From the NCBI GenBank assembly GCA_015056735.1, contig SVFT01000009.1, positions 1 to 64,000 on the forward strand: 64,000 nucleotides of DNA, read 5' to 3'. The notes under the pieces are model-generated. The model had not been told where the DNA came from and made no database searches. It saw only the letters and a list, made by a program, of their open reading frames with translations. Below are positions 25,899 to 34,227 of this stretch, in pieces. The position numbers and the translations under genes were made by a program. Origin of the DNA: Lachnospiraceae bacterium. GTDB taxonomy: Bacteria > Bacillota > Clostridia > Lachnospirales > Lachnospiraceae. Numbering within the stretch: the first letter of the stretch is position 1; each line of letters starts with the position of its first letter.

Positions 25899-26897
25899 TT
25901 ATGAGAACAGCATCCCGATTATTTCTTTGAAGAATGAAAGGTAGTTTTTCAAAAAGTGTATCACCGGTATTATAGCTACAGTTACTATTTGCACAATATT
26001 TTTATAATTTACAGGCATTTCCTCTTTTTTTTCCAAATAATTCATTTGATAATAATAATCTATAGCCGCATTGTGATCTTCGTTATTTATAGCCATTTGA
26101 TATTTCTTTTCGATTTCTGCTATTTTATTGGCTTTATATTTCTTTATATTCTTTACCAGTATATAAACTGGCATGATATATGATATAACAATCAAAAATA
26201 GATAAATAAAAACTGCAAATAAAACGATACTTCCCATCAGCAGTCCATTTGCAAAAACGAAATCAAATATAATAGGGATAAAAAGAATTCCGGAACTGAA
26301 ACAAAGGGCAGTAGTACAATAAAACTTACATAGTTTTTCTACGGTCTCCCTGCTTTTTTCCCATAATAAAACTATAAGTGTTTTTTTCTCAATATTAATC
26401 AGTAAAACAAATCCCGAAACGACTCCCATCAAACCGCAAGCAGTTAAATTTAACAAGAAGAGGGCTCCGATTAAAAACATCCAATACCAGGGATCTGTAT
26501 ATCCATATATCGAGAAAGATTTCAATGTTTGCGGGAAAAATACGAGGAAACCACCTAATAAAGCTTCCCAAAATAATGATACGATTTTTCCCCACTCATA
26601 ATTAATCTTATAATTATTCTTTACAACCAGGCTAATCCCTGAAATATTAGAACTTTCTAATAAGCATCCTATTTCCTCATATTTCTTGTAAAATACATTT
26701 ATCGCAATGGGCCCTATTAGCAACCACAATGCTGCTAAATAAAAATATATAGTTCTTTTTAAATCAAATTCACTATTGCTCCCTTTAGCTCTCGCTACAA
26801 TCAATGCAATGCATAGTAAAATATATATACATGACACATATACTTTAAGACGTTCTTTCTTCAGTAAAGAATACAGCCAATACTTCGGTCTATCCAT
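25899..26897 (-). CDS. Polytopic membrane protein of unknown function
   Basis: This 332-residue, very AT-rich gene encodes about seven hydrophobic segments. A charged loop (KKYKANKIAEIEKKYQMAINNEDHNAAIDYYYQMNYLEKKEE) lies before the last helix. The family is not recognised. The ATG overlaps the end of the oxidoreductase gene by 8 bp, so the two are one operon. Its base composition is unlike the polysaccharide clusters and suggests transfer. Confidence 0.6.
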   Translation of the reverse strand: MDRPKYWLYSLLKKERLKVYVSCIYILLCIALIVARAKGSNSEFDLKRTIYFYLAALWLLIGPIAINVFYKKYEEIGCLLESSNISGISLVVKNNYKINYEWGKIVSLFWEALLGGFLVFFPQTLKSFSIYGYTDPWYWMFLIGALFLLNLTACGLMGVVSGFVLLINIEKKTLIVLLWEKSRETVEKLCKFYCTTALCFSSGILFIPIIFDFVFANGLLMGSIVLFAVFIYLFLIVISYIMPVYILVKNIKKYKANKIAEIEKKYQMAINNEDHNAAIDYYYQMNYLEKKEEMPVNYKNIVQIVTVAIIPVIHFLKNYLSFFKEIIGMLFS

Positions 26898-27981
26898 TTT
26901 TCTCCCCTTTTTTATAGAAATATAACATTTTAAAAATAGAATAATCGCATTTCTGGATCGCTACCTGATTATCGCAAACAAAACCCACGAATCTATGATG
27001 ATTCTTGGCTATTTGTAATATTGTATTTCGAAATTTATAAAATAGTTTTATTAATCTCCATGATTTATTAACCCCTTTTATGATATACCCTATATTTTTT
27101 TTGTACCAATTTAGAGGATTTTCATGAGCAAATGATTCAGCTGCAATTTCACCCGATTTTAAGGCATAATATGTTCCTTCTCCTGTTACAGAATCAACAA
27201 ATCCTGCAGCATCTCCTACCAACAACAGCCCATTCTTATCTACAACAGTTTTCACACCTCCGCCATATGGTAAAAATGCCCCCTTCACTTTTGCCCCTTT
27301 AGGTAAAACTGTCTTTGCTAGATCTAAACACGAATTGTTCTTTTTATACGAGCATGCAACTCCAAACATAGTTGTTTCGCCCTTTGGAAATCGCCAACTA
27401 TACCCATCGCAAGCTACTGATACATCTAAATCGATCGAATCTAGATTTCCTTTTGATAAAACTGTAGGGACCTCTGTTTCAAGCCCAAATGCATACGGTA
27501 TCGCCTTTCGCTTTATCAGCTTTGAAGTTATCCCTTTTGCACCATCCGCTCCTATTAAGTATTCAAATGTAATCGTCTCCTTCGAAGTAATTAATTCTTT
27601 TTTGTCTAGAGAGATCTTTTCTACTTTTTCTCCTAGCCTTAATGCGCCTCCTAATTTGATATATTTGTTTAATAACCAATTATCAAACTCCTCTCTGTCC
27701 ACTAAGTAAAAATAGCGCTTGGTTTCTACAGTAACAATTCGATTTCCCTTACTAAAAATGTTAACTTTATTTACTTTATTCTTGATTACAGATTCCCAAT
27801 CGTCAAAATTGTATTCTTTTAATAGGTTAATGGTCTTTTCTGTTAGTAGACCTCCGCATAGCTTAAATCTCGGGAATGTGCATTTATCTATCAAGCAGCA
27901 ATTTACTCCTTTTTTAGCTAAATGATATGCCGCACTCACTCCCGCAGGCCCCGCACCTACTATTACAACTTTGTAATTCAT
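26890..27981 (-). CDS. FAD-dependent oxidoreductase, geranylgeranyl reductase family
   Basis: The protein has 363 residues from ATG 27981, which has GGGGAG nine bases upstream; an in-frame start at 28008 is less likely. The FAD-binding VGAGPAGVSAAYHLAKKG lies at residues 6-23, CGGLLTEKT follows, and the second FAD motif is LLVGDAAGFVDSVTGEGTYYALKSGEIAAE. This is the signature of geranylgeranyl-reductase-like flavoproteins, which saturate polyprenoid double bonds. Whether the substrate is a polyprenol lipid here is inference. The gene is very AT-rich and has its own unusual promoter. Confidence 0.82.
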   Translation of the reverse strand: MNYKVVIVGAGPAGVSAAYHLAKKGVNCCLIDKCTFPRFKLCGGLLTEKTINLLKEYNFDDWESVIKNKVNKVNIFSKGNRIVTVETKRYFYLVDREEFDNWLLNKYIKLGGALRLGEKVEKISLDKKELITSKETITFEYLIGADGAKGITSKLIKRKAIPYAFGLETEVPTVLSKGNLDSIDLDVSVACDGYSWRFPKGETTMFGVACSYKKNNSCLDLAKTVLPKGAKVKGAFLPYGGGVKTVVDKNGLLLVGDAAGFVDSVTGEGTYYALKSGEIAAESFAHENPLNWYKKNIGYIIKGVNKSWRLIKLFYKFRNTILQIAKNHHRFVGFVCDNQVAIQKCDYSIFKMLYFYKKGEKNG

Positions 27982-28020
27982 TTTTAACGCTCCCCTTCTT
28001 TGAAGCAAATACCTCTGTAT

Positions 28021-28071
28021 TTGTTCGCTTCAATTGTGCAAACAATTATATATATATATATATAATGTCAA
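28021..28071 (-). promoter_or_regulatory. TA-repeat promoter of the oxidoreductase operon
   Basis: On the minus strand TTGACA (28071-28066) is followed after 15 bp by TATAAT (28050-28045). A (TA)9 tract (28047-28064) fills the spacer and enters the -10. One extra TA would give the optimal 17-bp spacer. Just downstream, TTGTTTGC and GCGAACAA (28045-28038 and 28028-28021, 9-nt centre, one mismatch) form an operator-like inverted repeat. Confidence 0.6.
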
Positions 28072-28401
28072 GAAAAGCAGATGATTCGGAGCTTTCGACA
28101 GATTTGCAATGCCATAATCGCGAATGAGTCGGGGGGATATTTCCGGTCGACGAGATCTGCCGGGAACAGGTCGCAGAAATGGGGATTGGACTTAGAAAAA
28201 ACGCTAAATTTAATAATTAGAATATAGAATCCGCGTATAGGCGGTGTTATTATATGTATAGTTTTTGGTTTCGGCTAATTCTAAGGGGATAGAAAGAGCA
28301 TCGAAACATATACGGGAGTCGTTCCCCGTTAAAGTAGTGTGGGGAACGGTCTAAACCTTTCTCCGCTTGATCATAGATATCAAATAGAGGAAGGAGAAGC
28401 C
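28072..28401. other. Gap before hicB, no convincing gene
   Basis: About 330 bp without a supported gene. It contains a perfect 8-bp inverted repeat (CGTTCCCC at 28320-28327, GGGGAACG at 28341-28348) and AT-rich stretches that must include the hicB promoter, which could not be pinned down. An open stretch ending at 28219 reads like a short peptide tail (GIFPVDEICREQVAEMG), but it has no start and no recognised family. Confidence 0.5.
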
Positions 28402-28638
28402 ATGCTAAGAGGTAGTATTATGAATTACACTGTTCTTTTTACATGGGACGAAGAAGCAAATGTATGGATAGCGACAAGCCCAGATATTAAAGGGCTTGTT
28501 CTTGAATCTGAATCGTTGGATGCTCTCATGAACAGGGCCAAGGAAGCTATTCCTGAATTGCTTGAATTAAACGCGCAAAAGCCTGCAAAAGTGATCAGCT
28601 ATATATGTAATCGTACACAAACCATGGCATATACTTGA
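28402..28638 (+). CDS. HicB-like antitoxin (DUF1902)
   Basis: The protein has 78 residues from ATG 28402, which has GGAAGGAGAAG just upstream; a longer frame from 28339 lacks such a site. YTVLFTWDEEANVWIATSPDIKGLVLESESLDALMNRAKEAIPELLELN is the DUF1902/HicB partial RNase-H-like fold. It lacks an extra C-terminal DNA-binding domain. The stop overlaps the toxin ATG (TGATG), so it is the antitoxin of a HicAB-type module with antitoxin first. Confidence 0.78.
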   Translation: MLRGSIMNYTVLFTWDEEANVWIATSPDIKGLVLESESLDALMNRAKEAIPELLELNAQKPAKVISYICNRTQTMAYT

Positions 28639-28832
28639 TGGCTGAATATGAGAAAAAGGTTCGAATGATCCTGAAAGAACATGGTTGCAGGTTTGAACGG
28701 CACGGCAAGGGAGATCATGATATTTGGTACAATCCTGAAAACGGGATATCCGTTGCTGTCGATAGTAAAATCAAATCAAGGCACACGGCAAATGCCATTA
28801 TGAAAGAAATCGGTATCGATTATCATTTCTGA
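28638..28832 (+). CDS. hicA: HicA family mRNA interferase toxin
   Basis: This 64-residue small toxin has the double-stranded-RNA-binding-like HicA fold. The catalytic histidine region is HGKGDHDIWY, and SRHTANAIMKEIGID is the typical C-terminus. HicA toxins cleave mRNA and are neutralised by HicB. ATG 28638 is preferred over the upstream in-frame TTG. A terminator follows 20 bp later. Confidence 0.82.
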   Translation: MAEYEKKVRMILKEHGCRFERHGKGDHDIWYNPENGISVAVDSKIKSRHTANAIMKEIGIDYHF

Positions 28833-28852
28833 GATGGACCTGTAATTTACTG

Positions 28853-28884
28853 AAAGCAGCTACCAAAACGGTGGCTGCTTTTTT
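28853..28884 (+). terminator. Rho-independent terminator after hicA
   Basis: A 12-bp stem (AAAGCAGCTACC, 28853-28864, against GGTGGCTGCTTT, 28870-28881) with a 5-nt loop ends in six Ts. It isolates the HicAB module from cluster B. Confidence 0.88.
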
Positions 28885-28907
28885 GAAGCCTTCCATCCGC
28901 CAAAATT

Positions 28908-28936
28908 TTGCAAACCACACGCATCTATGCTAAAAT
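28908..28936 (+). promoter_or_regulatory. Cluster B promoter
   Basis: TTGCAA (28908-28913), 17 bp, TAAAAT (28931-28936), located between the hicA terminator and the pseB ribosome site. It probably starts the pseudaminic-acid transcript. Confidence 0.65.
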
Positions 28937-28971
28937 ACAACTATCTATGTGTAGGAAAGGACAGAAACACT

Positions 28972-29976
28972 ATGTTAAACGATAAAACCATCCTGGTTAC
29001 GGGAGGTACGGGCTCTTTTGGAAAGTGCTTTACGAAGTATGTGCTGACCCATTACAACCCGAAGAAGATCATCATCTACTCCAGAGACGAGTTCAAGCAG
29101 TTCATGATGCAGAACGAGTTTAAGGAGCTGAATACGAAGAATCAGCTTCGCTTCTTTATCGGCGATGTGCGCGATAAGGAGAGACTGGCAAGAGCGCTGG
29201 AAGGCGTTGACTACGTGGTGCATGCGGCGGCATTAAAGCAGGTTCCTGCTTGCGAGTACAATCCCGGTGAAGCGATCAAAACAAATATCCACGGCGCGCA
29301 GAACGTGATCGATGCCTGCCTTGATGCAGGTACGGTACGCAAAGTGGTGGCGCTGTCTACCGATAAGGCGGTTAACCCCGTAAACCTTTACGGCGGCACA
29401 AAGCTTGTATCCGATAAGCTCTTCATCGCAGCCAATGCGTATGCGGGCAGCAAGGACATCTGCTTCTCGATCGTGCGCTACGGCAACGTAGCAGGAAGCC
29501 GCGGCTCCGTTATCCCGTTCTTCCATAACATCTTAAAGAACGGCGGCACGGAACTGCCGATCACGGACTATCGCATGACCAGATTCTGGATCAGCTTGAC
29601 GCAGGGCGTTGAGCTTGTGATCAAGGCACTCGAAGAGTCCATCGGCGGCGAGACCTTCATCTCCAAGATCCCATCTTTCAAGATTACGGATCTTGCGGAA
29701 GCGATGTGCCCGGGCTGCAAGAAGCCGGAAGTCGGCATCCGCGAAGGCGAGAAGCTGCACGAGATCATGGTCACAACGGAAGATTCCATGACGACCTACG
29801 AATACGACAAGCACTACATCGTCTATCCGCAGATGGTATGGAGCAAATCGAGAATGCCGAAGCCGACGGGCAAGAAGGTTCCGGAAGGATTCTCCTATTC
29901 CTCCGGCAACAACACGGAGTGGCTGACAGTGGAAGAGATCAGAGAGCGTCTGAAAGACATCGAATTAGAGAAATAA
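28972..29976 (+). CDS. pseB: UDP-N-acetylglucosamine 4,6-dehydratase (inverting)
   Basis: The protein has 334 residues from ATG 28972 (MLNDKTILVTGG), preceded by AGGAAAGGA. This soluble dehydratase/5-epimerase makes UDP-2-acetamido-2,6-dideoxy-beta-L-arabino-hex-4-ulose, the first step to pseudaminic acid. The Rossmann GGTGSFG lies at 11-17; HAAALKQVPACEYNP, STDKAVNPVNLYGGTK and YGNVAGSRGSVIP are diagnostic of PseB. The next gene is pseC, confirming the pathway. Confidence 0.95.
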   Translation: MLNDKTILVTGGTGSFGKCFTKYVLTHYNPKKIIIYSRDEFKQFMMQNEFKELNTKNQLRFFIGDVRDKERLARALEGVDYVVHAAALKQVPACEYNPGEAIKTNIHGAQNVIDACLDAGTVRKVVALSTDKAVNPVNLYGGTKLVSDKLFIAANAYAGSKDICFSIVRYGNVAGSRGSVIPFFHNILKNGGTELPITDYRMTRFWISLTQGVELVIKALEESIGGETFISKIPSFKITDLAEAMCPGCKKPEVGIREGEKLHEIMVTTEDSMTTYEYDKHYIVYPQMVWSKSRMPKPTGKKVPEGFSYSSGNNTEWLTVEEIRERLKDIELEK

Positions 29977-29991
29977 ATAACGAAAGGTTCA

Positions 29992-30021
29992 AAAAAGGGT
30001 ATATTCACATATATCCTTTTT
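29992..30021 (+). terminator. Hairpin with T-run between pseB and pseC
   Basis: A 13-bp stem (29992-30004 with 30009-30021, one G.T pair) and a 4-nt TCAC loop, flanked by A and T runs. It looks like an intrinsic terminator placed inside the operon, so it could set pseB above the downstream genes or protect the pseB 3' end. Confidence 0.65.
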
Positions 30022-30057
30022 GCCATAAATAAGAAAGGTTTTTAATCGGGCAGAGAC

Positions 30058-31260
30058 ATGAGTGAGAAAATAAAACCGGCGATCGAGGGCGGCACTCCCG
30101 TCAGGGATACAAAGCTCTATTACGGTCATCAATATATTGACGATGCGGATGTTGCAGCGGTGGAAAAGGTGCTTCGAAGCGACTTCTTAACCTGCGGCCC
30201 CGAGATCGATAAGCTTGAAAAAAGATTATGCGACCTGACCGGTGCGAAGCACGCGGTCGTCTGTGCAAACGGAACGGCAGCGCTTCATATCGCAGCGATG
30301 GCAGCAGGCATCGGCGAGGGTGACGAACTCATCACAACGCCGATCACGTTTGCTGCATCGGCAAACTGCGCGCTCTACTGCGGCGGCAAGCCTGTCTTTG
30401 CGGATATCAATCCGGAGACATACAACATCGATCCTGCAAAGGTGGAAGAGAAGATCACAAGCCGTACAAAAGCGGTTGTTGCGGTCGACTTTACAGGACA
30501 GGCGGTAGAGCTTGACCGCCTGACGAAGCTTTGCAAAGAAAAGGGCATCGTCCTCATCGAGGACGGCGCACATTCGATCGGTACGAAGTATAACGGTGTG
30601 CCGGTCGGATCGATCGCGGATATGACGACGTTCAGCTTCCATCCCGTGAAGACGGTGACAGGCGGCGAAGGTGGTGCAGTCCTTACAAACAGCGACGAGT
30701 ATTATGAGAAGTTAAAACTCGCAAGATCTCACGGGATCACCCGGGATGCAAAGCTTATGGAGCACGAGATCGACGGCCCGTGGTACTACGAGATGGTGGA
30801 TCTTGGTTATAACTACCGCATGACGGATATCCAGGCGGCGCTTATTTCAAGCCAGCTTGATAAGCTTGAACTGTTTAAGGCAAGACGCAGCGAGATCGTA
30901 AAGCGCTACAACAAAGCGTTTGCGAAGATCCCGCAGATCTTCGTGCAGAAAGAGATCCCGGAGTCCGATACGACAAGACATCTGTATATCCTCAGGATCA
31001 AACCCGAGACGCTTACGATCGATCGAAAGAGATTCTTCGAAGCGCTCGGCGCGGAGAATATCTGCGGCAACGTACATTACATTCCGGTGTACACGTTCCC
31101 ACATTACGAGAGACTCGGCTACAAGAAGGGCCTCTGCCCGAACGCCGAGAAGCTCTACAACGAGATCATCAGCCTGCCGCTTTACTATTCGCTCACGGAT
31201 AAGGACGTTGACGATGTGATCGCGGCGGTCACGAAGATCTGCGCGTACTATGCTAAGTAA
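30058..31260 (+). CDS. pseC: UDP-4-amino-4,6-dideoxy-N-acetyl-L-altrosamine transaminase
   Basis: This 400-residue PLP-dependent DegT/DnrJ/EryC1 aminotransferase adds the 4-amino group to the PseB product. The PLP lysine is K198 in SFHPVKTVTGGEGG. The family's start (YGHQYIDDADVAAVEKVLRSDFLTCGP) and ICGNVHYIPVYTFPHY are typical of PseC. It follows pseB after an 80-bp gap with a terminator-like hairpin. Confidence 0.95.
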   Translation: MSEKIKPAIEGGTPVRDTKLYYGHQYIDDADVAAVEKVLRSDFLTCGPEIDKLEKRLCDLTGAKHAVVCANGTAALHIAAMAAGIGEGDELITTPITFAASANCALYCGGKPVFADINPETYNIDPAKVEEKITSRTKAVVAVDFTGQAVELDRLTKLCKEKGIVLIEDGAHSIGTKYNGVPVGSIADMTTFSFHPVKTVTGGEGGAVLTNSDEYYEKLKLARSHGITRDAKLMEHEIDGPWYYEMVDLGYNYRMTDIQAALISSQLDKLELFKARRSEIVKRYNKAFAKIPQIFVQKEIPESDTTRHLYILRIKPETLTIDRKRFFEALGAENICGNVHYIPVYTFPHYERLGYKKGLCPNAEKLYNEIISLPLYYSLTDKDVDDVIAAVTKICAYYAK

Positions 31261-31351
31261 AGAACTGATCGATATGATCTATCCGAAGAAGGCATTGACA
31301 GATTTAAAGATCTGTTGATGCACTGAGCAGGGTAGAAGGTGGAGAAGAACT

Positions 31352-32041
31352 ATGAAACGGATCGCCATTATCACTGCCCGCGGCGGCAGCAAGCGTATCC
31401 CCAAAAAGAATATCAAAGAATTCTGCGGCAAGCCGATCATCTGCTACTCGATCGAGGCTGCGCTGTCATCGGGGCTCTTCGATGAAGTGATGGTATCGAC
31501 GGACAGCGAGGAGATCGCAGAGATCGCAAGGAAGGCCGGCGCCGGGGTGCCGTTCATGCGAAGCGCAGGAAATTCCGACGACCACGCAACGACGGCGGAT
31601 GTCCTTTTGGAAGTCCTGGCGGATTATGAGAAGGCAGGGAAAACGTTTGATTCCCTCTGCTGCATCTATCCGACGGCGCCTTTTGTGACGGCATCAAAGC
31701 TCCGGGAGGCTGGCAGACTTTTGGAAACAAAGGAAGCGGATGCAGTCGTTCCCGTGGTGCGTTATTCGTTCCCGCCGCAGCGCGCTTTTGTCAGAAGCGG
31801 CGACTATACGGTCATGAAATATCCCGAGCATGCAAGGACGCGTTCGCAGGATTTGGAGCCTTACTTCCACGATGCGGGACAGTTCTATTTTCTGAAGACA
31901 TCATCTTTTCTCAAAGAGAAGGCGGTGTTTATGCCGCGGCTCATCTCCCTTGAGATGCCCGAGACGGAAGTGCAGGATATCGATAACGAGACCGACTGGA
32001 AGCTGGCGGAACTGAAATACAGCATGATGGAGCAAGCATGA
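31352..32041 (+). CDS. pseF: Pseudaminic acid cytidylyltransferase
   Basis: This 229-residue protein activates pseudaminic acid to the CMP-sugar. The signature ARGGSKRIPKKN at residues 9-20 and the GKPIICYSIEAA segment mark the CMP-nonulosonate synthetase family. The KYPEHARTRSQDLEPYFHDAGQFYF region is PseF-like. Its TGA overlaps the pseI ATG. The 91-bp gap from pseC has no strong feature. Confidence 0.94.
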   Translation: MKRIAIITARGGSKRIPKKNIKEFCGKPIICYSIEAALSSGLFDEVMVSTDSEEIAEIARKAGAGVPFMRSAGNSDDHATTADVLLEVLADYEKAGKTFDSLCCIYPTAPFVTASKLREAGRLLETKEADAVVPVVRYSFPPQRAFVRSGDYTVMKYPEHARTRSQDLEPYFHDAGQFYFLKTSSFLKEKAVFMPRLISLEMPETEVQDIDNETDWKLAELKYSMMEQA

Positions 32042-33075
32042 GTACGATACAGATTAAGAACAGAACGATCGGCGAGGGCCATCCGGCATATATGATCGCG
32101 GAGATGTCCGGCAATCACGCGGGGAGCCTTGCGTATGCGAAGGAGATCATCCACGCGGCGAAGGAGTCCGGCGCGGACTGCATCAAGATTCAGACATATA
32201 CGGCGGATACGATGACGATCGACTGCCATAACGACTATTTTAATATCAAGGGCGGTACATGGGACGGAGAAAACCTGTACAGCCTTTACTGTAAAGCCTA
32301 CACCCCATGGGAGTGGCAGGCGGAGCTGAAAGCGGAAGCCGATAAGGTCGGCATTGATTTTTTCTCCACGCCGTTTGATAAGACGAGCGTCGATTTTCTG
32401 GAAGGATTAAACGTGGAGTTCTACAAGATCGCATCGTTTGAGCTTGTGGATATCCCGCTGATCAGATATGTGGCATCGAAAGGGAAGCCGATCATCGTGT
32501 CGACCGGCATGGGTTCCTTAGAAGAGGTCACGGAGGCTGTGGAGGCGGTCGGCAGGTGCCCGCTCGCACTTCTTCGGTGCGCGAGTGCATATCCGGCGAT
32601 CTCCGATAACATGAACCTTGCGACGATGGTCGATATGGGACAGCGTTTCGGCGTTCCAGTGGGCCTCTCCGATCACTCGATGGGATCGGTCGGTGCGATC
32701 ACGGCGGTCGCGATGGGCGGCAGCATCATTGAGAAGCATTTCTGCCTGGACCGCAAGATCAAGAATCCTGATTCCACGTTTTCGATGGAGCCCAAGGAAT
32801 ATGCGGCGATGGTTGAGGATGTGCGCGCGGCGGAGCGCGCCAGAGGCGTGGTAAGCTACGGCGCTACGGAGTCCGAGCAGGGGAACCTGGCATTCAGAAG
32901 ATCCGTATTTGTGACGGAAGACATCCCGGCAGGCGGCGTCCTGACAGAAGAGAACATTCGTGTCATCAGGCCGAGCATGGGGCTTGCGCCCAAGCATTAC
33001 GACGAGGCGCTCGGAAAGCATGCGACAAAAGCGTTAAAGCGCGGCGAGCCGCTTCACATGGAAGACTTTCAGTAG
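32038..33075 (+). CDS. pseI: Pseudaminic acid synthase
   Basis: This 345-residue NeuB-family enzyme condenses 2,4-diacetamido-2,4,6-trideoxy-L-altrose (or its modified form) with phosphoenolpyruvate. The start IGEGHPAYMIAEMSGNHAGSL, DCIKIQTYTADTMTI and the middle STGMGSLEEV are seen. A C-terminal SAF/antifreeze-like domain begins near residue 285 (RRSVFVTEDIPAGGVLTEENIR). YTADTMT with EMSGNHAG fits PseI better than NeuB or LegI. It is coupled to pseF by an ATGA overlap. Confidence 0.94.
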   Translation: MSTIQIKNRTIGEGHPAYMIAEMSGNHAGSLAYAKEIIHAAKESGADCIKIQTYTADTMTIDCHNDYFNIKGGTWDGENLYSLYCKAYTPWEWQAELKAEADKVGIDFFSTPFDKTSVDFLEGLNVEFYKIASFELVDIPLIRYVASKGKPIIVSTGMGSLEEVTEAVEAVGRCPLALLRCASAYPAISDNMNLATMVDMGQRFGVPVGLSDHSMGSVGAITAVAMGGSIIEKHFCLDRKIKNPDSTFSMEPKEYAAMVEDVRAAERARGVVSYGATESEQGNLAFRRSVFVTEDIPAGGVLTEENIRVIRPSMGLAPKHYDEALGKHATKALKRGEPLHMEDFQ

Positions 33076-33084
33076 GAGATCATC

Positions 33085-34227
33085 ATGGCGATATCCCTTC
33101 GGGAGATTACAAAAGAAGACAGTGCGCTCCTTTTAAAATGGGCGAATGATGAGACCGTGCGCAGGAACTCTTTTCACACGGAGCAGATCGGCGAGGCGGA
33201 GCATGAGGCCTGGTTTGCAAAGAAGCTTGCGGACCCGGACTGCTATATCTATATTGCAGAAGAGGATGGCAGGCCGGTCGGGCAGATTCGCGCAGATATA
33301 GAAGACGGCGTGGCCGAGATCGATTATTCCGTTGATGCGGCTGAACGAGGAAAAGGCTACGGCAGCGCGCTTTTATCAGCGATCGAGCGGGCCTTGCCGG
33401 CCGGCAAGATCACAAAGTGGAGCGCAAAGGTAAAGCCTGAAAATACCGCTTCACTTCGCGCGTTTGCAAGACGCGGCTATGTTGTGACGGATAAAACCGA
33501 TGCATTCCGGGAACTTGAAAAGACTCCCGCCAAGCGGCGCATCGTGATCTGCACCGCCAAGAGCTGGAACGTAAAGAATGCAAAGAAGCTGAAGGCATAT
33601 TACGGCGATGCGATCGACATCACGATCTGGACGGAGAAAAAGGACCTGACCGCGGAGAACCTGAAGGAGATCGATCCGGAGTATGTATTCTTCCCGCACT
33701 GGTCCTATATCATACCGGAATCTGTTTACGGCGCATTTCCGTGCATCGTATTCCATATGACGGATCTGCCGTTCGGGCGGGGAGGAAGCCCACTCCAGAA
33801 CCTGATCGTGCGGGGCATCAAAGAGACGAAGATCTCGGCGATCCGGGTTAATGCGGGCCTTGATACGGGCGATATCTACGGAAAGCAGCCACTGGAGCTT
33901 TCCGGGACGGCGGGTGAGATCTTAAGACGTACATCGGATATCATTTTCACAAAGATGATCCCGTGGATGATTCTCGAAAGGCCGGCAGCAGTGCCGCAGC
34001 AGGGAGAGCCTGTGACATTCAAGAGAAGGAAGCCGGAGGATGGCGAGTTAAAGCCTGATATGACCCCGGAAACCATATATGACTACATCCGTATGCTGGA
34101 CGGCGAGGGGTATCCAAATGCGTTCATGCGGTTCGGTGACTATGTGATGACATTTGACAAGGCGGCGCTTGAGGGCGGCGAAGTGACGGCGCGGGTACGG
34201 ATCCGCAAAGCGGAGGAAACCGAATGA
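33085..34227 (+). CDS. PseH-type GNAT acetyltransferase fused to a formyltransferase domain
   Basis: This 380-residue protein has two enzymes in one chain. Residues 1-145 are a GNAT domain with the acetyl-CoA loop RGKGYG (88-93), in the position expected of PseH, which N-acetylates the C4 amine. Residues 150-300 are formyltransferase-like: H224 in FHMTDLPFGRGGSP, and D260 in GLDTGDI match the catalytic His and Asp of Fmt/ArnA. The usual Asn two residues before that His is V222. A formyltransferase C-terminal-like region (YDYIRMLDGEGYPNAF) follows. No separate PseH exists here. The stop overlaps the deacetylase ATG. Confidence 0.85.
   Translation: MAISLREITKEDSALLLKWANDETVRRNSFHTEQIGEAEHEAWFAKKLADPDCYIYIAEEDGRPVGQIRADIEDGVAEIDYSVDAAERGKGYGSALLSAIERALPAGKITKWSAKVKPENTASLRAFARRGYVVTDKTDAFRELEKTPAKRRIVICTAKSWNVKNAKKLKAYYGDAIDITIWTEKKDLTAENLKEIDPEYVFFPHWSYIIPESVYGAFPCIVFHMTDLPFGRGGSPLQNLIVRGIKETKISAIRVNAGLDTGDIYGKQPLELSGTAGEILRRTSDIIFTKMIPWMILERPAAVPQQGEPVTFKRRKPEDGELKPDMTPETIYDYIRMLDGEGYPNAFMRFGDYVMTFDKAALEGGEVTARVRIRKAEETE

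Noticed and set aside
28138..28219. Open stretch ending in a peptide-like tail upstream of hicB
   Set aside because: No start codon, begins directly after a stop and matches no family I recognise; noted only within the gap entry.
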